From: Mogibacterium sp.
GTDB taxonomy: Bacteria > Bacillota > Clostridia > Peptostreptococcales > Anaerovoracaceae
DNA length: 64,000 nucleotides
Reading direction: 5' to 3'
NCBI GenBank assembly: GCA_017434025.1
Contig: JAFRGC010000042.1
Location: 1-64,000 of the forward strand
The translations under genes and the position numbers were made by a program. The notes beneath the pieces were generated by a model. That model did no database searches. It was given only the letters and a program-made list of their open reading frames with translations, and was not told where the DNA came from. Numbering within the stretch: position 1 is the stretch's first letter; every line of letters starts with the position of its first letter. Positions 36,475-46,443 of this stretch are shown piece after piece.

Positions 36475-37407
36475 ATGAGAAGAGAGAATGTGACAGTGGG
36501 CTTGGGCACAGAGTTCCCGCTGAACGGAATGCTTACGCTGCCGGATAATGTGGATGTCACCAGACCTGTTCCTGCTGTCGTCATGGTGCATGGCTCCGGG
36601 TCAAGCAATATGGATGAGAAGGTCATGAAGCTGACACCGTTCAAAGATCTGGCGGATGGCCTTGCGCAGCACGGGATCGCTTCACTGCGTTATGATAAGC
36701 GTACATTTGCTCACGCGCGCAAAATGGTCAGGATGGACATGTCCGGGATGACCGTCAGGGAAGAAACGATCGATGATGCGATCATGGCGCTGGATATATT
36801 AAGGAAGGATCCGAGGATCGACAGCGACCGTTTATTCATCCTCGGACACAGTATGGGAGCAATGCTCGCCCCGAGGATAGATGCAGAGGGCGGCAATGTC
36901 AGAGGCCTCATCATGATGGCCGGGACTCCATACCGGCTGGAAGATATCGTTGTCAGACAGCTGAATCAGGCAGGAGGCAAGGGCCTCCTCAAATGGGTCG
37001 TAGGACTGGAATCCAGAATATACTCCGGGAAGTTCGACAGGCTGTATGAGATGACCGATGAAGAGGCGAAGAAGACGAAGTTCGCAGGGACCGTATATCT
37101 GTACTACTTCAAGGAGATGGGACAGAAGACAGCCACCGATTATCTTCTGGAAAGCGACAAACCGGCTCTGATCATGCAGGGCGGAAGGGACTTCCAGGTG
37201 CTTGCTGAGGTTGACTTCGCCGGTTTCAAAGAACAGCTGAAGGACCGTGACAAGATCACATATAAATTATATCCGGATCTGAATCATATCTTCGTTCCGG
37301 CTCTGTACGACGATATCCTCAAAGCTTCGAAGGAATACAGTACCGAGCGGCATATCGGTGAAGATGTGATCGGCGATATTGCAGCATTCATTGAGGATAA
37401 TAAATAG
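36475..37407 (+). CDS. Alpha/beta hydrolase (serine esterase/peptidase-like)
   Basis: The 310-residue protein has the oxyanion segment VMVHGSGSSNMDE, nucleophile elbow LGHSMGAM (about residue 122-129), the acid strand ALIMQGGRDFQV and the final His in DLNHIFVP. The pattern resembles the DUF3887/dienelactone-type hydrolases. It has no signal peptide and an unknown substrate. GGGAGGAAG precedes the start. Confidence 0.85.
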   Translation: MRRENVTVGLGTEFPLNGMLTLPDNVDVTRPVPAVVMVHGSGSSNMDEKVMKLTPFKDLADGLAQHGIASLRYDKRTFAHARKMVRMDMSGMTVREETIDDAIMALDILRKDPRIDSDRLFILGHSMGAMLAPRIDAEGGNVRGLIMMAGTPYRLEDIVVRQLNQAGGKGLLKWVVGLESRIYSGKFDRLYEMTDEEAKKTKFAGTVYLYYFKEMGQKTATDYLLESDKPALIMQGGRDFQVLAEVDFAGFKEQLKDRDKITYKLYPDLNHIFVPALYDDILKASKEYSTERHIGEDVIGDIAAFIEDNK

Positions 37408-37430
37408 CAGCATTTAACAGGGATTCGTTG

Positions 37431-38657
37431 ATGAGAAATTTGATGCGCAAAGAGAATCTGTTCATCAGGATCGCGATTGGCTTCGTGCTGGGTATTGCGA
37501 TCGGTTTTGCTGCGCCTGGATTCGCTCACAGCATCAAATTCCTGGGAGATATCTATCTCAATCTGATCAAACTGATGGTCATACCGATCCTCTTCTGCGC
37601 AGTCGCGGGAGGCATCGTCAATTCGGCTGACTCTATCTCGCTCAGGAGGGTCACAGTCAAAACGATTCTGCTCTATGTAGTGATGTTCCTGTTCTCGTTC
37701 ATAGTCTCGTTCGCTGTGGCGATGCTGATCCGTCCGGGGCGGGGGATCCTGTTCGAGAACCGGCCGATGTTCAACGGCGAAGTTTCCGGCCCATTGAGTT
37801 TTGCCGAGATCGTCAGCCGACTGGTACCGGATAATGCTTTCCGCGCACTTCTGGACAACTCGATACTCCCGACCATTATCTTCACAGTCATCATTGCGTT
37901 CGCGATCATTGGCGCGGGTGAGAAGGGCAGAGTATTTAAAGAACTGCTGAACAGCATGACCGCGGTGACCTTCAGCGTGCTGTCCATGATCATGGAAACC
38001 TCTCCTGTGGGAGTCATGGCGCTGATGGCATACTCTATCGCGGAGTACGGTTCCGGCATATTCATGGCCATAGGCAAGTATATTCTCTGCTGCTGGCTGG
38101 CATGCATCGCTGTATTCCTGATCGTATTCCTGATACCGGTCAAAGCATATACGGGGATCGACACCGGACGGTTCCTGTCAGCATGCGGCAAAGTTGCTCT
38201 GATGACGATGTCAACGACAAGCTCAGCAGCGACCCTGCCGACAACGATCCGCGTGAGCGTGGAAGAACTGGGTGCGCCTGAATCGATCAGTTCGTTCACA
38301 CTTCCGCTCGGATGCACGATCAATATGTGCGGTGGAGCATGCTCGTTCTGCTGTCTGTCGCTGTTCGTGGCGGATTTCTACTCACTGGATCTCCCGCTGA
38401 CCCAGCTGGCAGCCATGGCAGTCGTTGCTACTGTCCTTAATATGGCTGCTCCGGGTATCCCGGGAGGCGGCATCGTTCTGATGACTTCATATCTGACGAT
38501 ATTCGGACTGCCGATCGACCTGATCGGACCGATCGCTGCCTTCTACCGTCTTCTGGATATGGCATTCACTACTATAAATGTAGAAGGCGATGTAGCAGCC
38601 AATCTGATCATCTCCAGATCGGAGGGGATGTGGAACCCGGAAACGCAGGGAAGATGA
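37431..38657 (+). CDS. Dicarboxylate/amino acid:cation symporter (DAACS family)
   Basis: The 408-residue membrane protein shows the GltP/DctA family plan. It has GDIYLNLIKLMVIPILFCA in the N-terminal half, the serine-rich loop STTSSAATLPTTI, PLGCTINMCGG, and PGIPGGGIVLM in the second re-entrant region. The family imports glutamate, aspartate, serine or C4-dicarboxylates with Na+ or H+. The start is ATG 37431; the frame includes a TTG just before. The ribosome site (CAGGG) is weak. A long terminator hairpin follows. Confidence 0.92.
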   Translation: MRNLMRKENLFIRIAIGFVLGIAIGFAAPGFAHSIKFLGDIYLNLIKLMVIPILFCAVAGGIVNSADSISLRRVTVKTILLYVVMFLFSFIVSFAVAMLIRPGRGILFENRPMFNGEVSGPLSFAEIVSRLVPDNAFRALLDNSILPTIIFTVIIAFAIIGAGEKGRVFKELLNSMTAVTFSVLSMIMETSPVGVMALMAYSIAEYGSGIFMAIGKYILCCWLACIAVFLIVFLIPVKAYTGIDTGRFLSACGKVALMTMSTTSSAATLPTTIRVSVEELGAPESISSFTLPLGCTINMCGGACSFCCLSLFVADFYSLDLPLTQLAAMAVVATVLNMAAPGIPGGGIVLMTSYLTIFGLPIDLIGPIAAFYRLLDMAFTTINVEGDVAANLIISRSEGMWNPETQGR

Positions 38658-38685
38658 TCTGAATTTCCGAAAAAACCGTATAATT

Positions 38686-38730
38686 GCGCCGGAAATGTAT
38701 AAAAATACATGCATCCGGTGCTTTTTATTT
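38686..38730 (+). terminator. Intrinsic terminator after the symporter
   Basis: GCGCCGGA pairs with TCCGGTGC and, inside it, ATGTAT pairs with ATACAT, followed by TTTTTATTT. Confidence 0.8.
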
Positions 38731-38737
38731 CCAAAAA

Positions 38738-38780
38738 ATGCATAAACAATGAATAAATATGCGTATTAATTTATAAACAT
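38738..38780. promoter_or_regulatory. Probable ArgR operator region (tandem ARG-box half-sites)
   Basis: ATGCATAA (38738), ATGAATAA (38749) and ATGCGTATTAA (38759) are spaced 10-11 bp apart, placing them on one DNA face. ATGAATAA matches the half-site of the ArgR box consensus. They lie just upstream of the argG promoter. Confidence 0.45.
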
Positions 38781-38791
38781 AAGAATAATCG

Positions 38792-38820
38792 TTGACTTTG
38801 CCCATAGGGGTCTTTATAAT
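38792..38820 (+). promoter_or_regulatory. Sigma-A promoter of the arg operon
   Basis: TTGACT (38792-38797), a 17-nt spacer and TATAAT (38815-38820) give a near-consensus promoter about 105 nt before the argG start. Confidence 0.8.
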
Positions 38821-38927
38821 GACAGCAATGAAAAAACATAGAAAAACAAAGTGATACATAGCCTGCAAAATGCTGATGATCCTGAAGCATGAAAGCAGGA
38901 CTGAATACAGAAGAAAGGGAACCGGAA

Positions 38928-40148
38928 ATGGATAAGAAAGAGATCAAGAAAGTAGTATTGGCGTATTCGGGGGGACTCGATACTTCGATCATCATTCCAT
39001 GGCTCAAAGAGAACTACAACGATCCTGAGATCATTGCAGTAGCCGGCAACGTAGGACAGGCCGATGAGCTGGATGGACTTGAAGAGAAGGCTCTCAAGAC
39101 TGGCGCAAGCAAACTGATCATTGCGGATCTGGTCGATGAGATGGTCGAAGAAGTCATCATCCCTTCACTCAAGATGGGAGCGAAATATGAGAAGTATCTG
39201 CTGGGTACAGCATTTGCCCGTCCTATCATAGGAAGAAAGCTTGCTCAGATAGCACTCGAAGAAGGAGCTGACGCAGTTTGCCACGGATGCACAGGCAAAG
39301 GAAACGATCAGGTAAGATTCGAGCTTGCCGTCAAGAGATGGGCTCCTGGAATGAAGGTGATCGCTCCATGGAGAGAATGGGACATTAAGTCCAGAGACCA
39401 GGAAATCGATTACGCTGAGGCTCACAACGTACCTCTGAAGATATCGAGAGAGACCAACTACTCCAAGGACAAGAACCTGTGGCACCTGAGCCATGAAGGA
39501 CTTGATCTCGAAGATCCGTCAAACGAACCACAGTATGATAAAGAAGGCTTCCTCGAGATGGGCGTTTCGCCGTTCAAGGCACCGGATGAACCGACCTATA
39601 TCACTCTCGGATTCGAGGCAGGTGCTCCGGTATCGTTCAACGGCGAGAAGATGAAAGCCAGCAAGATCATCGAGAAGCTCAACGAAGTCGGCGGAGCGAA
39701 TGGTATCGGTATCATCGATATCGTCGAGAACAGACTGATCGGAATGAAAGACCGCGGCGTGTACGAGACACCTGGCGGAACGATCCTGTATTTTGCACAT
39801 GAACAGCTCGAAATGCTGACAGTAGATAAAGAGACACAGCACCTGAAGCAGAAGCTGGCGGTAGACTACGCAGATATGATCTACAACGGCAAGTGGTTCT
39901 CACCGCTGCAGGAAGCACTCACAGCCTTCGCCAATGCGTCCAACAAGAACGTAACAGGAGAAGTCAAGCTCAAACTCTACAAGGGCAATATCATCCCGGC
40001 CGGAACGACTTCACCATATTCACTCTATTCAGAGGAGCTCGCGTCATTCGGTGAAACAGATTACGATCAGGCTCAGGCGGCAGGATTCATCAATATCTGG
40101 GGACTGCCTACAACAGTACAGGCGATGCTCGAGAAGAGCATGAAATAA
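38928..40148 (+). CDS. argG: Argininosuccinate synthase
   Basis: The 406-residue enzyme joins citrulline and aspartate with ATP. The PP-loop [13 protein letters not shown] opens the protein, [13 protein letters not shown] and [10 protein letters not shown] follow, and YETPGGTIL and KLYKGNI are in the C-terminal domain. Length is normal. The start at 38928 is preferred over 38889 because the conserved sequence begins there and GAAAGGGA precedes it. argH follows at 50 nt. Confidence 0.97.
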   Translation: MDKKEIKKVVLAYSGGLDTSIIIPWLKENYNDPEIIAVAGNVGQADELDGLEEKALKTGASKLIIADLVDEMVEEVIIPSLKMGAKYEKYLLGTAFARPIIGRKLAQIALEEGADAVCHGCTGKGNDQVRFELAVKRWAPGMKVIAPWREWDIKSRDQEIDYAEAHNVPLKISRETNYSKDKNLWHLSHEGLDLEDPSNEPQYDKEGFLEMGVSPFKAPDEPTYITLGFEAGAPVSFNGEKMKASKIIEKLNEVGGANGIGIIDIVENRLIGMKDRGVYETPGGTILYFAHEQLEMLTVDKETQHLKQKLAVDYADMIYNGKWFSPLQEALTAFANASNKNVTGEVKLKLYKGNIIPAGTTSPYSLYSEELASFGETDYDQAQAAGFINIWGLPTTVQAMLEKSMK

Positions 40149-40198
40149 CAGCCAAAAGGCTGACCACAGAACAAATAAGATAGTTAGAAGGACAGAAA

Positions 40199-41575
40199 AT
40201 GGATAAACTTTGGGCAGGCAGGACTGCCGGTACGACTGCAAATCTGGTAGATGAGATCAATTCTTCGATCGCTGTAGACAGGAGACTCTATAAGAGAGAT
40301 ATCGCGGGCAGCATCGCTCACGCGAAGATGATGGCCAAGCAGGGGATCATCGGACAGAGGGAAGCCGAGGCGATCATAAGCGGACTGAAGGGGATCGAAG
40401 AAGACATCACGTCGGGGAAGCTTGCGATCGATCCTACAGCTGAAGACATCCACATGTTCGTGGAGAAAGTGCTGACGGACCGTATCGGTGATACGGGCAA
40501 AATGCTCCACACAGCGAGAAGCAGAAACGACCAGGTCGCTCTCGACACCAAAATGTACTGTATCGAGGAGATCGACAGCATCGATTACCTGATCGATCAG
40601 CTGCTCAAAGTGCTCGCGGACAAGGCAGAGAAGAACCTCGAAGTCATCATGCCGGGATACACGCATATGCAGCACGCTCAGCCGGTATCATTCGCACAGC
40701 ATCTGATGGCATACGCGATGATGTTCGACAGAGATAAGAGCAGACTCGTTGACTGCAAGAAGAGAATGATCGAGAGATCACCGATCGGTGCCTGTGCACT
40801 GGCAGGAACGACTTTCGACATTGACAGAGAATATGAAGCAAGTCTGCTGGGATTTACCGGGATCGCGATGAACAGCATGGATGCGGTTTCCGACAGAGAC
40901 CACTTCGTAGAACTGATGTCAGCACTTGCGATCATCATGATGCATACATCGAGACTGTCGGAAGAGATCATCATGTGGGCGACTTCGGAATTCGGTTTTG
41001 TCCAGCTCCCTGATGAGTATACGACAGGGTCCTCGATCATGCCACAGAAGAAGAACCCGGATGTGGCAGAGCTCTGCAGAGGTAAGACCGGAAGAGTCTA
41101 CGGCAACCTGATGTCGATCCTGACGACCCTGAAGGGAATGCCGCTGGCATACAACAAGGACATCCAGGAAGATAAAGAGCCATTGTTCGACTCCGTCGAG
41201 ACGGTCAAGCTGTGCATCGAGGCATTCATCGAGATCGTCGATGTAATGGAAGTCAACGAGAAGAACATGTATGAATCGGCCAGGAAGGGATACATCAACG
41301 CGACTGACCTCGCAGACTACCTCGTAGTCAAGGGAATGCCTTTCCGCGACGCGTACAATGTATCCGGCAAAATCGTTTCATACTGTCTCGGCAGAGGCTG
41401 CGCGCTTGAGGATCTGCCTGTGGAGGAGTACAAACAGTTCTCCGATCTGATAGAGGAAGATATCCATCAGAGACTGGATCTCAGGACATGTGTAGAGAAG
41501 AGAAATTCTGCAGGAGGCACCAGTCCTTCATCAGTCATGAAACAGATCGAATATATAAGGACAATAATTGATTAA
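40199..41575 (+). CDS. argH: Argininosuccinate lyase
   Basis: The 458-residue enzyme splits argininosuccinate into arginine and fumarate. The superfamily signature GSSIMPQKKNPD is at about residues 277-288, with TARSRNDQVALD and GYTHMQHAQPVSF earlier. The N-terminus KLWAGRT is typical. It completes the citrulline-to-arginine branch with argG. The fumarate released could feed the class I-type fumarase encoded convergently at 44860-46394. Confidence 0.97.
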   Translation: MDKLWAGRTAGTTANLVDEINSSIAVDRRLYKRDIAGSIAHAKMMAKQGIIGQREAEAIISGLKGIEEDITSGKLAIDPTAEDIHMFVEKVLTDRIGDTGKMLHTARSRNDQVALDTKMYCIEEIDSIDYLIDQLLKVLADKAEKNLEVIMPGYTHMQHAQPVSFAQHLMAYAMMFDRDKSRLVDCKKRMIERSPIGACALAGTTFDIDREYEASLLGFTGIAMNSMDAVSDRDHFVELMSALAIIMMHTSRLSEEIIMWATSEFGFVQLPDEYTTGSSIMPQKKNPDVAELCRGKTGRVYGNLMSILTTLKGMPLAYNKDIQEDKEPLFDSVETVKLCIEAFIEIVDVMEVNEKNMYESARKGYINATDLADYLVVKGMPFRDAYNVSGKIVSYCLGRGCALEDLPVEEYKQFSDLIEEDIHQRLDLRTCVEKRNSAGGTSPSSVMKQIEYIRTIID

Positions 41576-41619
41576 ACAGAAAAGCTATAAGGGTTATATA
41601 CATTAAGGGAGGAAACAAG

Positions 41620-42477
41620 ATGAAGAATTCAATGCTCAAGAAAATTTCGGCAGCTATGCTGGCACTGATCATGGTACTGGCACTGGTATCGTGCGGAGGC
41701 GGAAGCGGAAGCGGTGATGCTGAAGAGGGCGGCGGCAAGCTCGCTGCGATCCAGGAGAAGGGCAAGATCGTCGTCTGCACAGACGCTGCATGGGCACCAT
41801 TTGAATATATCGGAGCTAACGGAGAGGTAACAGGAGTAGATATCGAGATCGCTAAGGCAATCGCTGACGCACTCGGAGTAGAGCTCGAGATCTCCAACAT
41901 CGCATTCGATTCTATATCAACATATCTCGCAAATGACGAAGCAGATCTGGCTCTCGCCTGCATCACAATTACAGATGAGCGTAAAGAGCAGATGGACTTC
42001 TCTGATCCATACACGACCGTACTGCAGTACATGATCGTAATGGCAGACAGTGATATCGCAACAATGGATGATTTTGCAGGCAAGGCAGTAGGAACACACC
42101 TCGGAACTACCGGTGACTTCCTGATGAGCGATGAGATCTCCGGCGGAGTTCTTGCAGGAACAGGCGCTGAGAACAAGCAGTATAAGGCACTTCCTGACGC
42201 TGCACTCGCTATGAAGAGCGGTGAGCTCCAGGGTATCGTATGTGACTCCGTACTGGCAGAGAACATCGTTGCAGCAAATGGCGACGCATTCAAGTGCTTC
42301 CCGGTATCTTACAAGGATGCATCACTGAATCCGGAAACAGAGCAGATCGGTGCTGCCATGAGCAAGGGCGACGCAGAATTCCTGGCTAAGATCAATGAGA
42401 TCATCAAGCCTCTCGCAGAGGACGGAACCATTGATCAGTGGATCATCCAGCACAGTGAAGAAGCTTCCAAGCTGTAA
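41620..42477 (+). CDS. Amino acid ABC transporter substrate-binding lipoprotein
   Basis: The 285-residue protein has a signal peptide with lipobox (LALVSCGGG) and a family 3 solute-binding domain: VVCTDAAWAPFEYIG, VDIEIAKAIADALGVE, DLALACITITDERKEQMDFSDPY and GTHLGTTGDF. It captures a polar amino acid outside the cell. The arginine-gene context suggests arginine, citrulline or a methylated form. GGGAGG precedes the start. The permease and ATPase genes follow. Confidence 0.93.
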   Translation: MKNSMLKKISAAMLALIMVLALVSCGGGSGSGDAEEGGGKLAAIQEKGKIVVCTDAAWAPFEYIGANGEVTGVDIEIAKAIADALGVELEISNIAFDSISTYLANDEADLALACITITDERKEQMDFSDPYTTVLQYMIVMADSDIATMDDFAGKAVGTHLGTTGDFLMSDEISGGVLAGTGAENKQYKALPDAALAMKSGELQGIVCDSVLAENIVAANGDAFKCFPVSYKDASLNPETEQIGAAMSKGDAEFLAKINEIIKPLAEDGTIDQWIIQHSEEASKL

Positions 42478-42569
42478 ATCACAGATCAGACAGATAGTGA
42501 CGTAATAAACCATGGCATGTACGGCTGAGCAGGCCGTACATGCTGTCTGTATACATATAAGGAGATAAC

Positions 42570-43292
42570 GTGTTTGAAACGATCAAAGAAGGATTCATAA
42601 AGACCTTCATAAGAGACAATAGATATAAAGTCTTCGTCGAAGGTTTCAAGAATACGATCATCATTACTGTTATGGCCGCGATCATCGGTATCATAATAGG
42701 CGTGTTCGTATCTCTTGTTCATTCTCTTGCGGAGAATGCGAGAGACAAGCACCAGACCACAGCGGGAGCGAGGTTTGTCATGGTGCTGGATAAAATTTGC
42801 ACTGCATATGTAGCTGTCATGCGAGGCACACCGCTTGCGATCCAGCTCATGATCATGACATTCATCATCATGGGCGGTTTCCCGAATAAGATCATCGTCT
42901 GCTGCATCGCGTTCGGAGTCAACTCGGGAGCATATGTATCTGAAGTCATCAGAGGCGGAATCGCATCCGTCGACTACGGCCAGACAGAAGCAGGCCGTTC
43001 ACTCGGACTCAGCCAGATCGGAACGCTCAGGCTGATCGTACTCCCTCAGGCCATCAAGAACATTCTGCCGGCTCTGTGCAACGAAGCGATCGCAGTACTC
43101 AAGGAAACTTCCATCTGCGGACTCGTCAGTGTCGTCGATCTGACAAGAGCAGGAGACCTTGTCAGGAGCAGGACGATGTCACCGTATTTCACTCTGATTT
43201 CGGTAGCGGTAGTATACTTTATCCTGGTATACGGCCTTTCCAAAGCAGTAGGAAGACTGGAAAGGAGGCTGGCTCAAAGTGATAGACATTAA
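42570..43292 (+). CDS. Amino acid ABC transporter permease
   Basis: The 240-residue membrane protein belongs to the His/Glu/Arg permease family, with [20 protein letters not shown] at the N-terminal helix, [15 protein letters not shown] and the [20 protein letters not shown] coupling loop. The start is GTG after AAGGAGA. The ATPase gene begins 14 nt before this stop. Confidence 0.93.
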   Translation: MFETIKEGFIKTFIRDNRYKVFVEGFKNTIIITVMAAIIGIIIGVFVSLVHSLAENARDKHQTTAGARFVMVLDKICTAYVAVMRGTPLAIQLMIMTFIIMGGFPNKIIVCCIAFGVNSGAYVSEVIRGGIASVDYGQTEAGRSLGLSQIGTLRLIVLPQAIKNILPALCNEAIAVLKETSICGLVSVVDLTRAGDLVRSRTMSPYFTLISVAVVYFILVYGLSKAVGRLERRLAQSDRH

Positions 43293-44001
43293 GAGTCTGT
43301 GCAAAGACTTCGGAGATCTCAAAGTACTGAAGAATATAGATCTCCATATCGACCAGGGAGAGAGGGTCGTCATCATCGGACCGTCTGGCTCAGGCAAGAG
43401 TACTCTGCTGAGATGCATGAATCTGCTCGAGATCCCGACATCCGGACAGATCATCTTCGAAGGAGCGGATCTGACCGACAAGAAGACGGATCTTGACAAT
43501 GTGCGCTGCAAGATGGGAATGGTATTCCAGCAGTTCAATCTGTTCCCGCATAAGACGATCCTTGAGAACCTGACACTCGCTCCGAGATATCACAAGATGA
43601 TGTCAGAGGAGGAAGCGAACGAGACTGCCATGAAGCTGCTGACGAGGATCGGCCTGGCAGACAAAGCGAATGTGTATCCTTCGACTCTTTCGGGCGGTCA
43701 GAAGCAGCGTGTCGCTATCGTCCGCGCGCTCGCGATGGGACCGGATGTTATGCTGTTTGACGAGCCGACCAGCGCGCTGGACCCTGAGATGGTAGGCGAG
43801 GTACTGGAACTCATCAGAGAGCTGGCACATGACGGCATGACCATGGCCATCGTTACACACGAAATGGGTTTTGCCAAAGAAGTCGGCACGAGAGTCCTGT
43901 TCATGGACGAAGGTGTGATAGCAGAGGAAAATACACCTGTAGAATTCTTCGAGCATCCGCAGAACCCGAGACTGCAGGATTTCCTGTCCAAAGTACTGTA
44001 A
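43279..44001 (+). CDS. Amino acid ABC transporter ATP-binding protein
   Basis: The 240-residue ATPase has Walker [10 protein letters not shown], the Q-loop in [15 protein letters not shown], signature LSGGQKQR and Walker [15 protein letters not shown], and is typical of the GlnQ/HisP group. It starts with GTG inside the permease gene, preceded by AAAGGAGG. Confidence 0.95.
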   Translation: MIDIKSLCKDFGDLKVLKNIDLHIDQGERVVIIGPSGSGKSTLLRCMNLLEIPTSGQIIFEGADLTDKKTDLDNVRCKMGMVFQQFNLFPHKTILENLTLAPRYHKMMSEEEANETAMKLLTRIGLADKANVYPSTLSGGQKQRVAIVRALAMGPDVMLFDEPTSALDPEMVGEVLELIRELAHDGMTMAIVTHEMGFAKEVGTRVLFMDEGVIAEENTPVEFFEHPQNPRLQDFLSKVL

Positions 44002-44032
44002 AAATATTTATTTAAAGGAGAACGGTATAGAA

Positions 44033-44803
44033 ATGTTCAAGCATACGATAGTTAGGACCCCTTGTTCGAAAGTCTGTGACGGTATCACTTCAGCGCCGGA
44101 ACTCGGCCAGCCGATCTACGAAAAGGCTCTCGAACAGCATGAGAAATACATTGAGGCGCTCAAATCAACAGGCGTGGATGTGATGGTGCTGCCGGCACTT
44201 GAGGAGTATCCGGATTCGTGTTTTGTCGAGGATGTTGCGGTGCTGTCAGAGAAATGCGCTCTGATCACCAATCCGGGAGCAGGCACCAGGAACGGCGAGA
44301 CGGAATTCATCATTCCTGCGATCAAGAAGTTCTATTCTGAGGATCAGATCGGGTATATCAAAGCCCCAGGAACACTAGAGGGCGGAGATGTTATGAAGGT
44401 CGGCGATACATTCTACGTCGGAGTGTCTGCAAGAACCAATGAAGAGGGCATCAAACAGTTCGCTGAATTCTTCGGTTCCTATGGCTATGAGGTCAAAGCG
44501 GTTCCGCTGACCGAGGTGCTGCACCTCAAGACCGGAGTCAACTATATCGAGAACAACAAAATGCTGGTATCCGGGGAATTCATCGACAAGCCGGAATTCG
44601 CAGGTTATGAGAAGATCATCGTTCCTGACGAGGAAGCTTATGGCGCGAATTGCATCTGGATGAACGGTACAGTGATCGTTCCGCTCGGCTACGAGGCTGT
44701 CAAGGCTGCAGTCGAGAAGGCAGGATATCCGGTGATCACAGTTGACACTTCTGAGTTCAGGAAGATCGACGGAGGACTCAGCTGCTTGTCACTGAGGTTC
44801 TGA
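44033..44803 (+). CDS. Dimethylargininase / arginine-deiminase superfamily protein
   Basis: The 256-residue protein has the DDAH-type layout: TIVRTPCSKVC at the start, PDSCFVEDVAVL, GTLEGGDVMKVGD, LHLKTGVNY with the catalytic His, and the nucleophile Cys in GGLSCLSLRF at the C-terminus. Known relatives hydrolyse methylarginine to citrulline and methylamine, or act on citrulline itself (CtlX). Downstream of an amino acid importer and argGH, a route from imported methylarginine or arginine through citrulline fits. AAAGGAGAA precedes the start. Confidence 0.85.
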   Translation: MFKHTIVRTPCSKVCDGITSAPELGQPIYEKALEQHEKYIEALKSTGVDVMVLPALEEYPDSCFVEDVAVLSEKCALITNPGAGTRNGETEFIIPAIKKFYSEDQIGYIKAPGTLEGGDVMKVGDTFYVGVSARTNEEGIKQFAEFFGSYGYEVKAVPLTEVLHLKTGVNYIENNKMLVSGEFIDKPEFAGYEKIIVPDEEAYGANCIWMNGTVIVPLGYEAVKAAVEKAGYPVITVDTSEFRKIDGGLSCLSLRF

Positions 44804-44829
44804 TGACGAATAATAATACAATATAAAAG

Positions 44830-44860
44830 CAGCTCCGGCTCAGTGCCGGAGCTGTTTCTC
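44830..44860. terminator. Bidirectional intrinsic terminator
   Basis: CAGCTCCGGC pairs perfectly with GCCGGAGCTG around TCAGT, with TTTC on the plus side and an A/T run (AAAA) before it for the minus operon. Confidence 0.85.
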
Positions 44861-45486
44861 TATTTCGTGAAATGCACCTGTTTGCTTATGAGTTCTGTCT
44901 GTTCTCGCCTGATCCGGTCATACTCGGTCTTCTTCTCTTCGAAGTAATTGCGCCCGCTGGTATCTATGGTGACGATCAGCGGTCCAAGCTCTCTGACGCG
45001 GCAGTGCCATACCGCTTCCGGCATTCCGAGATCCAGCCAGTGGCCTCCCAGGATCTCCTCTGTGCAGACGGCGCCTACGACAGCATTGCCTGCAGGCATG
45101 ACACAGTGGATCGCTCCGAAATCCCTGCACGCTGCTGCTGTTGACGGTCCCATACCGCCTTTGCCGACGATCACGCGGACACCGGTTGCTTTGACAAAGT
45201 CATATTCATACTTTTCCATGCGCATCGATGTGGTCGGACCGATCGAGATCATTTCCCAGCCACCGTCTTCTTTCTGCTTCACGATAGGGCCGGCATGCAT
45301 CAGGACTTTGTCCCGGATATCCACAGGAAGGTCTTTGCCTTCGTAAACCGTGCGTTCATGGACTGAGTCACGCCCGGTAGCCAGCTCACCGTCGAGATAG
45401 AAAACATCTCCGATGCGGAGCCTCGCCAGATCACTCTCAGAGACAGGCGTAGTCAGAATCGTTCTTCCGTTCCTTACTTCGATCAT
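44860..45486 (-). CDS. Class I fumarase/tartrate dehydratase-type hydro-lyase, beta subunit
   Basis: The 208-residue protein is the swivelling C-terminal half of Fe-S hydro-lyases: DVFYLDGELATGRDSVH, LMHAGPIVK, SIGPTTSMRMEKYEYDF and VGKGGMG. Together with the alpha subunit it hydrates fumarate to malate or acts on tartrate. ATGA overlap with the alpha gene. It is the last gene of the minus-strand operon. Confidence 0.88.
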   Translation of the reverse strand: MIEVRNGRTILTTPVSESDLARLRIGDVFYLDGELATGRDSVHERTVYEGKDLPVDIRDKVLMHAGPIVKQKEDGGWEMISIGPTTSMRMEKYEYDFVKATGVRVIVGKGGMGPSTAAACRDFGAIHCVMPAGNAVVGAVCTEEILGGHWLDLGMPEAVWHCRVRELGPLIVTIDTSGRNYFEEKKTEYDRIRREQTELISKQVHFTK

Positions 45487-46394
45487 TTGCTGCCTCCCAT
45501 ATCAAATCCAGAGTGTGTACTGACGGTATAATTCAGATCACTGTCGAACGTTATGCGTCCTCTGCGGTGACACCAGCAGCTGACCGAGACCGCAACTCCG
45601 AGGTCAGCAGGATGACGCGCGGTGTTCACGACATTGACACCCATCACGGAGTGTCTGCCGCCCAACCCCTGAGGGCCAAAACCTATCGCGTTGATACCGT
45701 CCTCGAGCAGCTGCTCGAGCTTGGCAACACGCTCATTCTCGCTGCAGGAGCCTACCGGACGCATCAGCGCGTGCTTCGCGTTGAGCGCCGCTGTTTCCAC
45801 GGATGTTCCGATACCCACACCGACCAGAAGAGGAGGGCAGGCATTGAGTCCGTAGGATGTCATCCGCTCTAGGACGAAATCGACGACAGCTTCATAGCCC
45901 TGCCCAGGCATCAGTACCATAGCGTGGCCCGGCAGAGAGCATCCTCCGCCAGCAGGATAGGTATAGATCTCGCAGCCGTCCCACCCCGGGATGATATCCC
46001 ACCAGAATGTCGGAGCTCCTGTGCCCGTATTGGTTCCCGTGTTGACTTCATCAAAGGTCTCTACGACATTGTATCTGAGAGGCGTCTCTGCGGTTGCGAT
46101 GCGGACTGCTTCGGTCAGAAGTCCTTCGAGTTCGCCGATAAGAGGGAAACTGCTGCCGCAGCGTATCCAGAACTGCATGTAGCCTGTGTCCTGGCAGATC
46201 GGTCGGTCGAGCTCTCTCGCCAGCTGCAGGTTCCTGAACATCAGGCTGTATATCTCCACGGCAAGTGGTTCCGTCTCCTGCGATCTGAGCGCTTCAAGCC
46301 TGGCCAGCACGTCGTCAGGCAGGTTCTTTGCTGTATAACTTATGAAAGCAGCCATTATTCCGGTCATTTTCCCGGCAGTTGCCAGATGCGACAT
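45483..46394 (-). CDS. Class I fumarase/tartrate dehydratase-type hydro-lyase, alpha subunit
   Basis: The 303-residue subunit should bind the catalytic [4Fe-4S] cluster. Candidate ligand cysteines are in RPICQDTGYMQFW, NACPPLLVGVG and RPVGSCSENERVA. The segment that usually reads GGGSENMS is here GGGCSLPGHAM, so the enzyme is a divergent member and its substrate is less certain than the family label suggests. The start at 46394 has GAGGGAGA upstream; an in-frame ATG lies at 46412. It is 49 nt after the oxidoreductase gene. Confidence 0.82.
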   Translation of the reverse strand: MSHLATAGKMTGIMAAFISYTAKNLPDDVLARLEALRSQETEPLAVEIYSLMFRNLQLARELDRPICQDTGYMQFWIRCGSSFPLIGELEGLLTEAVRIATAETPLRYNVVETFDEVNTGTNTGTGAPTFWWDIIPGWDGCEIYTYPAGGGCSLPGHAMVLMPGQGYEAVVDFVLERMTSYGLNACPPLLVGVGIGTSVETAALNAKHALMRPVGSCSENERVAKLEQLLEDGINAIGFGPQGLGGRHSVMGVNVVNTARHPADLGVAVSVSCWCHRRGRITFDSDLNYTVSTHSGFDMGGSK

Positions 46395-46443
46395 CTCGTC
46401 ATTCTCCCTCATTCAGCAGATCAGATGCTGTTCAGATGTGATT

